Shown: positions 1 to 8,117 of the stretch, in pieces | Numbering within the stretch: the first letter of the stretch is position 1 | Layout of the letters: each line of letters starts with the position of its first letter | Source: Muribaculaceae bacterium | GTDB taxonomy: Bacteria; Bacteroidota; Bacteroidia; Bacteroidales; Muribaculaceae | Reading direction: 5' to 3' | Assembly: GCA_017545095.1 (NCBI GenBank) | Contig: JAFYCU010000078.1 | Location: 1 to 8,117 of the forward strand | DNA: 8,117 bases | Notes under the pieces: model-generated | The model's database searches: none | What the model saw: only the letters and a program-made list of their open reading frames with translations | What the model was told of the DNA's origin: nothing | Translations under genes and position numbers: made by a program

Positions 1-25
1 CAATGCACAATGCACAATGCACAAT
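1..25. repeat. Heptamer microsatellite (CAATGCA)n
   Basis: Three exact copies of CAATGCA are followed by a partial CAAT, then a run of eight T. The array touches the left edge, so its true length is unknown. Short AT-rich tandem arrays of this kind are, as I recall, common between genes in Bacteroidales. No function is evident. Confidence 0.8.
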
Positions 26-150
26 TTTTTTTGGCTGTGTGGTGTTGAAAGCCCGAATTGCCCGCTAAACGGCCTGCGAAGGAGACGCAAATGCACAAAG
101 CACATTTTTTTAACCCGTGTGGCTTTGAAGGCTCAAATTGCACGCAAAAC
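19..150. repeat. Diverged direct repeat, two copies about 80 bases apart
   Basis: Copy A is roughly 19-70 and copy B roughly 100-150. Each starts with a GCACA plus T-run and ends near a GC..AAAC block. At a fixed offset of 80, bases 33-70 match 113-150 at 28 of 38 positions by hand count, without gaps. Shared blocks include GTGTGG, TTGAA and AATTGC. This suggests an old tandem duplication or two relics of a dispersed intergenic element. It encodes nothing recognisable. Confidence 0.55.
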
Positions 151-237
151 AGTGCCTTTGGCAGCCTTCGAAGGCCACATTTTGAGACTTTTTGCAAAAA
201 AATCGGCGAATTGTTTTCCCATTCGGCAAATAACTAT

Positions 238-245
238 TACCTTTG
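238..245 (+). promoter_or_regulatory. Probable -7 promoter box (TACCTTTG) of the TPR gene
   Basis: TACCTTTG matches the Bacteroidetes sigma-ABfr -7 consensus TAnnTTTG exactly and is followed by CAGG. With initiation about 5-7 bases downstream, the leader before the ATG at 305 would be about 50 bases and ends in an A-rich stretch (CAGAATAAAAAAAGACA), as is usual for translation starts in this phylum. A -33 TTTG box is not clear. The nearest TTG, at 211-213, is spaced rather far (24 bases). Confidence 0.6.
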
Positions 246-304
246 CAGGTCAATTTCAAATGCACCCCTATTTGCAACAAACCAAAACAGAATAAAAAAA
301 GACA

Positions 305-985
305 ATGGCAAAGAGAAAAAATGAATCGGCCCGTACCACTTTGGAAGAAGTGAATGAGCAACTTACCGGTGCGGCGCAGCGAATTGAAGAGAACAAGAAG
401 TACATCTATTATGCCCTGGGAGCCATCGCCGTGGTGGTTCTGTTGGTGGCTGGTTACATCTTTGGCGTGCGCAATCCCAATATGCAGAAGGCCAAGGACG
501 ACATCGCCAAGGCCGACATGGCTTATCTGCAAGGCGACACCACCACCGCGTTGAAGGAGTACCAGAAGGTGTTTGAGGCCTATAGCAACAAGCCCGCCGA
601 GCGTGCCGCTTTCAATGCAGCCATCATCCTCTATCAGCAGGGCAAGAACAAAGAGGCCGCTGCCTATCTCGAAAAGTATGACCCCGAAGGCAATATGGTG
701 GGTCCCGCCTCGCAATCGCTGCTGGGCGACTGCTATGTGAACATGAAGCAGTACGACAAGGCCATCTCGGCTTTCGACAAGGCCGTCAAGCTCTCGGGCA
801 ACAACGAGTTCTACACCCCCACGTTCATGATCAAGAAAGCCACCGTGCTGCATGAGCAGAAGAAGTATGCCGAAGAGGCTGCTATCTATCAGGAAATCAA
901 GGACAAGTATACGCAATACACCCAGGCTTATCAGTTCAACGTCGACAAATACCTTGAGCGTGCCAACACGCTCGCCGGCAAATAA
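305..985 (+). CDS. Membrane-anchored tetratricopeptide-repeat protein
   Basis: This 226-residue protein has a charged N-terminus (MAKRKNESAR, about 1-32), one strong transmembrane helix (about 33-54, YIYYALGAIAVVVLLVAGYIFG) and a C-terminal helical part made of TPR-like units. Good TPR signatures are near 62-95 (A..AYLQGDTTTALKEYQ), 100-125 (FNAAIILYQQGKNKEAAAYL) and 135-165 (LLGDCYVNMKQYDKAISAFDKAV), with a further one near 175-205 (KATVLHEQKKYAEEAAIYQ). The positive N-terminus suggests that the N-terminus is inside and the TPR domain faces the periplasm, like YfgM-type proteins. TPR domains bind other proteins, so an assembly or chaperone role at the envelope is plausible, but the partner is unknown. 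It has its own promoter box at 238-245, so it may stand alone, and it converges on the MerR gene. The start is well supported: an ATG after an A-rich leader, with no alternative that keeps the full helix. Confidence 0.9.
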   Translation: MAKRKNESARTTLEEVNEQLTGAAQRIEENKKYIYYALGAIAVVVLLVAGYIFGVRNPNMQKAKDDIAKADMAYLQGDTTTALKEYQKVFEAYSNKPAERAAFNAAIILYQQGKNKEAAAYLEKYDPEGNMVGPASQSLLGDCYVNMKQYDKAISAFDKAVKLSGNNEFYTPTFMIKKATVLHEQKKYAEEAAIYQEIKDKYTQYTQAYQFNVDKYLERANTLAGK

Positions 986-1008
986 GTCGATGTGACGTAG
1001 AAAGCAAA

Positions 1009-1055
1009 ACCAACAGCGGCCGCCGTTCCCTACCAGAATGGCGGCCGCTGTTGGT
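1009..1055 (-). terminator. Strong intrinsic terminator of the MerR gene
   Basis: The arms 1009-1024 and 1040-1055 are perfect 16-base complements containing GCGGCCGC. Allowing one G-U pair, the stem extends to 20 pairs (1009-1028 with 1036-1055) around a 7-base loop. Read on the minus strand, the stem is followed by TTTTGCTTT, a U-tract, so it fits a Rho-independent terminator for the leftward MerR transcript, about 50 bases after its stop. On the plus strand the stem is followed by GAGGAGGTAC, with no U-run. It may still block or stabilise the end of the rightward TPR transcript, but that is less certain. Confidence 0.85.
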
Positions 1056-1107
1056 GAGGAGGTACTAAAAAGCTCGTCAGGGCTTCCGCTTGGTTCCCCA
1101 GCGTCCC

Positions 1108-1443
1108 TCACCTCACGTTGTCGAGGGCTTTTTGGAGTTCCTTGAGTTGGTTGCGGATGCCTTTCAGACGTTCCACCACCTCGAAGCGCTTGTCCACGCC
1201 GTCGCGGTTGGCGCGGATTTGTGCCTGCGCGGCATCGAGCTTGAAACCCTTTTCCTTGACCAGATAGTGTATTTTGCGGATGGTCTCGATGTCGGCGGGG
1301 GTGTAGAAACGGATGTTCTTGGCGTTGCGCCGAGGCTTGATGATGGTGAACTGCGACTCCCAGTAGCGCAACGTGGATTCGGGCAAGTCGAGTATCTTGG
1401 CCACGTCACCGATTTTGTAGAATTTTTTGTCTAAATCTTGCAT
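1108..1443 (-). CDS. MerR-family transcriptional regulator
   Basis: This 111-residue protein has the MerR N-terminal winged helix-turn-helix. The helix-turn-helix is at about 8-30 (YKIGDVAKILDLPESTLRYW), then the wing (about 31-47, with KPRR and IRFYT), then the second helix pair (PADIETIRKIHYLVKEKGFKL, about 48-69). The C-terminal third (about 70-111) is charged and leucine-spaced, and looks like the dimerising coiled coil of MerR proteins. There is no extra ligand-binding domain and no metal-binding cysteine, so it is a short, 'bare' member whose signal cannot be predicted. Similar short MerR proteins are widespread in Bacteroidetes. MerR proteins bind as dimers in promoters with long spacers. 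I see no clear operator here. It lies 239 bases after the GHL10 gene on the same strand, across a repeat-rich gap, so co-transcription is uncertain. Its own promoter is not obvious. Confidence 0.9.
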   Translation of the reverse strand: MQDLDKKFYKIGDVAKILDLPESTLRYWESQFTIIKPRRNAKNIRFYTPADIETIRKIHYLVKEKGFKLDAAQAQIRANRDGVDKRFEVVERLKGIRNQLKELQKALDNVR

Positions 1444-1519
1444 AATGCTAATTCAATAAAGAGTAAAATAGACATAAGAACATAAGCTGCGAGCTACAAG
1501 TGCGCGATGCGGCTGGGTT

Positions 1520-1540
1520 TCGCAAGGCGGTGCCTTGCGA
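1520..1540. repeat. Perfect inverted repeat, 9-bp stem
   Basis: TCGCAAGGC and GCCTTGCGA are perfect complements around a 3-base loop (GGT). With no U-run after it on either strand, it is more likely a dispersed hairpin repeat or an RNA-stabilising structure than a terminator. Confidence 0.7.
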
Positions 1541-1563
1541 CCTGCGAACTGATTGTGCTCTGG

Positions 1564-1595
1564 GTTCTTAGCTCTTAGGTCTTGGTTGTTAGTTC
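1564..1595. repeat. Decayed heptamer array (consensus GTTCTTA)
   Basis: Read in steps of seven: GTTCTTA, GCTCTTA, GGTCTTG, GTTGTTA, then a partial GTTC. Each full unit differs from the first by no more than two bases. The unit length is the same as in the array at 1-25, but the sequence is unrelated. Confidence 0.6.
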
Positions 1596-1602
1596 GGTCA
1601 TC

Positions 1603-1622
1603 AGCCGCACCAGGGTGCGGCT
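1603..1622. repeat. Perfect inverted repeat, 9-bp stem
   Basis: AGCCGCACC and GGTGCGGCT are perfect complements around AG. In practice the innermost pair or pairs would open to form a loop. There is no U-run on either side, so a terminator role is doubtful. Its size and shape match the hairpin at 1520-1540. Confidence 0.7.
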
Positions 1623-1666
1623 CTACTGTTTATTTGTAACTTATCACTTATTCCCTTGCCCCAAGT

Positions 1667-1690
1667 CCCCCTTTAGGGGAATTTAGGGGG
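1667..1690. repeat. C/G-tract intergenic element overlapping the GHL10 stop
   Basis: CCCCC, TTTA, GGGG, AA, TTTA and GGGGG follow one another, so the C-tract can pair with either G-tract. The stop codon and the last codons of the GHL10 gene lie inside it. I recall similar C/TTTA/G blocks between genes in Bacteroidetes genomes, but this is memory and not a search result. Confidence 0.5.
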
Positions 1691-3209
1691 CCTTGCTTAT
1701 CGTCTCTTTGCTCTCGTTGTTGCTTCGATCCAGGGCGGTTACGGCCCAGGTGTGTCGGCCCTTGGGTTGGGGCAGGGTGATGGTGGTCTCGCCGGTGATG
1801 GCCACGATGGCTGTGGCGCGGTCCAGGTCCACCGGCTCGCCCTGTGCAAAGCGATAAACCACGAAGCGCACGGCCTGCTGCATGGGGTCGGTGCTGGCGG
1901 GCGGTGTCCAGCTCAGGGTGACCTGCCCCTTGCCAGCCTTGCTCACAGTGAGTGCGGTGACGGGTGCCGGGGCTTCGTCGTCAAGCCACACACGCGGCGG
2001 AATCAGCGTCGGTGTGGCGCAGTGGTGCGTGGCGAGCGAGTCGAGCACGCCCTTGAAGTTGGCGGTGACCGAGTAGCCCGGCCACCACGTCACGCCGTGC
2101 ACATGCTCCAGACTGCGCATCAGCCGCATCTTGTGGTCGAGCTGTGTGGGGTTGAGCGTGTCGCCGCCGGCAGCGGCGATGTCGCGGTGCGTCATCACGT
2201 TGTTCACGCTCTGGCCGTAGTACATGTGTCGGCCGTTGGCATGGTCGTTCCACCAGTAGCTCAGGGTGAGGTCGCTAGCCTTGGGGTGCTCCAATTCCCA
2301 GTAGAGCTGCGGCACCATGTAGTCGACCCATCCCAGGGCTGTCCAGCGCGGGCAGTCGGCATACAGCGCGTCGTAGCATTGAAGTCCGTTGGTGTCACTG
2401 CCGTCTGCGTCGCTGCTCTTGTTGCGCCAGATGCCAAAGGGGCTTATGCCCAGCTGCACCCACGGCTTGGCATCCTTGATGGTGTGGTGGAGCTGCTCGA
2501 TGAGCATGTCCACGTTGTGGCGCCGCCAGTCGCCTTTGCTGCCCCAGCCACGGCCATAGCGGGCATAGGAAGCAGTGTCGGGAAACTCGGCCCCCTCTTT
2601 GGGATAGGGGTAGAAATAGTCGTCCATGTGGATGGCGTCCACGTCGTAGCGTGTGACGATGTCGCGCACCACACGGTTGATAAATTCGCGGCTCTCGGGC
2701 AGGCCGGGGTCGAAGTAAATCTTGCCATCGGCATAACGCACAAACCATTCCGGGTGTTCATAATAGATGTGCCCCGGTGCGGGCTGGTCGTTGGGGCCGC
2801 TGGTCACGCGGTAGGGGTTGATCCAAGCGTGCAGCTCCATGCCGCGGCGGTGGCACTCGTCGATCATGAATTGCAGCGGATCCCACATGGGGTCGGGTGC
2901 TTGTCCGGCGGAGCCAGTGAGCCAGCGGCTCCACGGCTCCAACGGGCTGGGGTAGGCCGCGTCGGCCTGCGGACGCACCTGCCAAATCACCGCATTGCAC
3001 CCCGCCTGCCGCAGCCGGTCGAGCTGACCGATGAGGTAGGCCTGGTTCTCCTGGGTCGATTGCCGGGCATACTGCCCCTGACCTATGATATGCAGCCAGG
3101 CTCCACGGAACTCATGCTTGGCATCGGCTGGTGTGGCCGTGGGTTGCGCGGCCTGACTGCTGCAAGAGAGCAGCACAGCGGCCAAGGCCGCAAAAATGAT
3201 TCGTTTCAT
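1683..3209 (-). CDS. GHL10 (DUF187) family glycosidase lipoprotein with C-terminal FnIII domain
   Basis: This is a 508-residue exported protein. Residues 1-16 are a lipoprotein signal with lipobox LLSC (Cys16). No acidic run follows, so surface export is not indicated. Residues about 32-400 match the glycosyl-hydrolase-like 10 family, a TIM-barrel fold: FRGAWLH (34-40), NAVIWQVRPQADAAY (72-86), DPLQFMIDECHRRGMELHAW (110-129), DAIHMDDYFYPYP (191-203, with Asp196/Asp197 as likely active-site acids), LGISPFGIWRN and YMVPQLYWE. Residues about 412-505 look like a fibronectin type III domain (VTLSW, VVYR, Y/W-rich strands). In E. coli the relative DigH (YddW) cleaves peptide-free peptidoglycan strands, so cell-wall glycan is a possible substrate, but this is an inference. 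The frame is open up to 3515, but the upstream part lies in the beta-galactosidase gene. The ATG at 3209 gives the signal peptide, sits 11 bp after that gene's stop behind an A-rich site, and is clearly the start. Confidence 0.92.
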   Translation of the reverse strand: MKRIIFAALAAVLLSCSSQAAQPTATPADAKHEFRGAWLHIIGQGQYARQSTQENQAYLIGQLDRLRQAGCNAVIWQVRPQADAAYPSPLEPWSRWLTGSAGQAPDPMWDPLQFMIDECHRRGMELHAWINPYRVTSGPNDQPAPGHIYYEHPEWFVRYADGKIYFDPGLPESREFINRVVRDIVTRYDVDAIHMDDYFYPYPKEGAEFPDTASYARYGRGWGSKGDWRRHNVDMLIEQLHHTIKDAKPWVQLGISPFGIWRNKSSDADGSDTNGLQCYDALYADCPRWTALGWVDYMVPQLYWELEHPKASDLTLSYWWNDHANGRHMYYGQSVNNVMTHRDIAAAGGDTLNPTQLDHKMRLMRSLEHVHGVTWWPGYSVTANFKGVLDSLATHHCATPTLIPPRVWLDDEAPAPVTALTVSKAGKGQVTLSWTPPASTDPMQQAVRFVVYRFAQGEPVDLDRATAIVAITGETTITLPQPKGRHTWAVTALDRSNNESKETISKAP

Positions 3210-3220
3210 GATGGTTTTTG

Positions 3221-6547
<3,327 letters not shown>

Positions 6548-6565
6548 CTAAAACACTGCAAGACA

Positions 6566-6946
6566 ATGAAAACTGCATTGAACACTGCTGCGGCTCCTGC
6601 CGCCATCGGCCCTTATAGCCAGGGCATTGCCGCCACCGGCACCACCTATTATCTTTCGGGCCAGCTGCCCATCGATCCAGCCACGGGAGCCTTTCCCGAA
6701 GGCGGCATCAAGGAGCAGACGCGCCAGTCGCTGCTCAACGCGCAGGCCATCCTCAAGAGTGCTGGTCTGAATCTGAACAACGTGGTGAAAACCACCGTGT
6801 TGCTGAGCGACATCGCCAACTTTGGCCCGATGAACGAGGTGTATGCCGAGTTCTTTGCCCAGCCGTTCCCCGCTCGGTCGGCCTTTGCTGTGCGCGACCT
6901 GCCCAAGGGTGCGCTAGTCGAGATAGAGATGGTGGCCGTGAGATGA
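6566..6946 (+). CDS. ridA: RidA family reactive enamine/imine deaminase
   Basis: This 126-residue protein is about the usual length for RidA (YjgF/UK114). It forms a trimer in the cytosol and hydrolyses the reactive 2-aminoacrylate and related enamines/imines released by PLP enzymes such as serine/threonine dehydratase, protecting other PLP enzymes. Family marks: AIGPYSQ (13-19, with Tyr17), YLSGQLPIDP (29-38), the helix with QTRQSLLNAQAIL, and the C-terminal FPARSAFAVRDLPKGALVEIEMVAVR-type block. There Arg104 lines up with the catalytic Arg105 of enterobacterial RidA, and Glu119 or Glu121 with the second active-site acid. The start ATG follows an A-rich leader and leaves the canonical N-terminus. 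The stop is 36 bases before the next ATG on the same strand, so the two are probably co-transcribed. The promoter is shared back to back with the lacZ operon. Confidence 0.95.
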   Translation: MKTALNTAAAPAAIGPYSQGIAATGTTYYLSGQLPIDPATGAFPEGGIKEQTRQSLLNAQAILKSAGLNLNNVVKTTVLLSDIANFGPMNEVYAEFFAQPFPARSAFAVRDLPKGALVEIEMVAVR

Positions 6947-6982
6947 TACCTGTCGTATTCACTCGAAAAAAATATAACGAAA

Positions 6983-8117
6983 ATGAAACGTTCTTTGATT
7001 GCACTGTTGCTGGCTGCTGGTGGCAGCTTGGCAGCGTGGGCCTTGGGTAACGATGGACACACCTATCCCACCGTCAACGGCCTGAACATCGTGAACCTGT
7101 GGACCTTCGACCGTGTGCACACCGGCAAGGCCTATACCGACCATGCCATCTGCAACACCAAGGCCCGCACGGCCACGATGCTCGACGGCGTGATTTATGT
7201 GTCGCGCAGCGAGGAGAAAGCTGCCCTCGTCGAGGGACAGGACGAGCCGGTGATGCAGGCTGTTGTGCACCGCTTTGCCGTGGCCGATGGCAGCGAGATG
7301 CCGTCGCTGGAGCTCACCCTTGATGCTCAGCCCTACAGCGGCTTGCTGGCCGCCGCGAGCATTGGCCGCGACGACTTCGGACACCTTTGGGTGGCTCCCA
7401 CCACCAGCGATGCCAAGGAAATCGTGCCTATCTATATGGTCGACACCGCCACAGGCGCACTCACCCTGGTGACCGAGATGTCGAAGGGCGGATATCCCCA
7501 GCGTACCGACTATCTGGACGTGATGGGCGACCTTACCCTGGAGCAGGCCGAGTGTAACATCATGACCATCTCGGGGTCGAATGCCCTGCCGGGGTTCAAT
7601 GCCGTGTATCGCTGGCATGGCGACCAGAACGGCGACTGGGATGGTGGCTTCGATGGTGACCCCCTCATCTATATCCTTGACTTCTTCCCTGTCGACAAGA
7701 CCGGCTTTGCGCTGGCTCCGGTGGTGAAGATGGTATATGGCGTTGGCGATGAAGACCGCTATAGTGGCGAATTGTTTTACATCGACTGCAACGATGCCTC
7801 GCCGGTGCTCTATGATGTGAACGGAAACATCTACGACACGTTCGAGAACGTGGACTCGGCCCTGGTGCCGGCCACGCGATGCAATGGCATGACCGAGTTC
7901 AAGCTCGATGGCCGCAACTTCCTGGCCTATGCGTTCACCGACATGAACGATGATGGCACTTGCCAGGCACAGGTGTGTGAACTGGGCGAGGACGGTGCGC
8001 TCGAGGGCATGACTCCCTACTGGCGACTGCCCGACGATGGACTGGGAGCCATCAACGATGGTGGACTGCGTGTTCACTGCCTCGTGGTCGACACTGCCAT
8101 CGAGGATGGTGAGGAGG
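6983..8117 (+). CDS. Secreted protein of unknown function (3' end outside window)
   Basis: The frame stays open from the ATG at 6983 to the window's edge: 378 codons and one extra base, with no stop. Residues 1-20 (MKRSLIALLLAAGGSLAAWA) are a type I signal peptide, with a likely cut after AWA, so the protein is exported. There is no lipobox cysteine. The mature part is rich in Asp, Gly and short beta strands, with repeated sheet-like segments such as GVIYVSRS (69-76), GHLWVAPT (133-140) and IYMVDTATGALTLV (150-163), which recall beta-propeller blades. Two acidic loops, DQNGDWDGGFDGD (214-226) and DMNDDG (320-325), could bind calcium. Six cysteines are seen (residues 57, 191, 269, 300, 327 and 332), and a seventh at 366. 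I do not recognise the family. A surface or adhesion-type role is only a guess. It follows ridA by 36 bases behind an A-rich site (GAAAAAAATATAACGAA). Confidence 0.85.
   Translation, partial: MKRSLIALLLAAGGSLAAWALGNDGHTYPTVNGLNIVNLWTFDRVHTGKAYTDHAICNTKARTATMLDGVIYVSRSEEKAALVEGQDEPVMQAVVHRFAVADGSEMPSLELTLDAQPYSGLLAAASIGRDDFGHLWVAPTTSDAKEIVPIYMVDTATGALTLVTEMSKGGYPQRTDYLDVMGDLTLEQAECNIMTISGSNALPGFNAVYRWHGDQNGDWDGGFDGDPLIYILDFFPVDKTGFALAPVVKMVYGVGDEDRYSGELFYIDCNDASPVLYDVNGNIYDTFENVDSALVPATRCNGMTEFKLDGRNFLAYAFTDMNDDGTCQAQVCELGEDGALEGMTPYWRLPDDGLGAINDGGLRVHCLVVDTAIEDGEE

Larger units (their letters stand above)
1..304. other. Gene-free, repeat-rich leader region
   Basis: I see no convincing gene in this stretch. 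It holds a heptamer microsatellite (1-25), a diverged direct repeat (19-70 and 100-150), a perfect 12-base palindrome GCCTTCGAAGGC at 164-175, a second palindrome TTTTTGCAAAAA at 189-200, and a Bacteroidetes-type promoter box at 238-245 serving the gene at 305. Two short open frames cross it (17-295 and 58-324). They have no family resemblance, run through the repeats and the promoter, and the second overlaps the start of the TPR gene in another frame. They are best taken as chance. The gene to the left lies outside the window. Confidence 0.7.
1444..1682. other. Repeat-rich intergenic spacer between MerR and GHL10 genes
   Basis: There is no coding potential I would defend in this gap. In order it holds an AT-rich stretch next to the MerR start (1444-1480), a perfect hairpin (1520-1540), a decayed heptamer array (1564-1595), a second perfect hairpin (1603-1622), and a C/G-tract element (1667-1690) that reaches into the end of the GHL10 gene. 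None of the hairpins is followed by a U-run on either strand, so no classical terminator for the GHL10 transcript is visible. I found no exact TAnnTTTG box for the MerR gene. Confidence 0.6.

Noticed and set aside
1..304. Short genes at 17-295 or 58-324
   Set aside because: They pass through repeats and the promoter of the TPR gene, have no family resemblance, and the second overlaps that gene's start out of frame.
110..1111. 333-codon open frame on the minus strand
   Set aside because: It covers the TPR gene in antisense, runs through the terminator hairpin and intergenic repeats, and has the odd composition (His, Leu, Gly, Val) of a shadow frame.
6959..8077. 372-codon open frame on the minus strand
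   Set aside because: It is antisense to the real plus-strand gene from 6983, which has a signal peptide, normal composition and an A-rich start. The antisense frame has no family resemblance, and long antisense frames are common in GC-rich coding DNA.

Overview
The window looks like chromosomal DNA from a Bacteroidales bacterium, probably of the Prevotellaceae/Muribaculaceae type. The evidence is the Bacteroidetes -7 promoter box (TAnnTTTG) at several sites, A-rich leaders without clear Shine-Dalgarno sites, GC-rich coding DNA between AT-rich gaps, and proteins typical of the order: a secreted GH2 beta-galactosidase, a GHL10 lipoprotein and a small MerR-type regulator. The genus cannot be settled from this sequence alone.

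Layout from left to right. Bases 1-304 hold no convincing gene. They contain a heptamer microsatellite, a diverged direct repeat and the promoter of a plus-strand gene for a membrane-anchored TPR protein (305-985). That gene converges on a minus-strand MerR-family gene (1108-1443), and a strong 20-bp-stem terminator lies between them. Bases 1444-1682 form a repeat-rich spacer with two perfect hairpins, a decayed heptamer array and a C/G-tract element. Next, on the minus strand, come a GHL10 lipoprotein gene (1683-3209) and, upstream of it, a GH2 beta-galactosidase gene (3221-6454). The two are 11 bp apart and almost certainly one operon, transcribed beta-galactosidase first. Across a shared promoter region (6484-6522), a divergent plus-strand unit carries ridA (6566-6946) and a secreted protein of unknown function (from 6983) that runs off the right edge.

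How the genes may work together: the beta-galactosidase and the GHL10 protein both carry export signals, so they probably act on glycans in the periplasm or at the outer membrane. No SusC/SusD pair or sugar sensor is visible, so this is not a recognisable complete polysaccharide utilisation locus. RidA is a housekeeping cytosolic enzyme that removes reactive enamines and imines. The TPR and MerR proteins have no evident link to the glycan genes.

The most unusual feature is in the beta-galactosidase gene: a perfect 63-bp tandem duplication (6091-6216). It adds two identical 21-residue units, each with two cysteines, to the N-terminal sugar-binding domain without breaking the frame or the active site. 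I see no complete novel defence, mobile or RNA system here. The other points of interest are the dense intergenic repeats and the interleaved divergent promoters.
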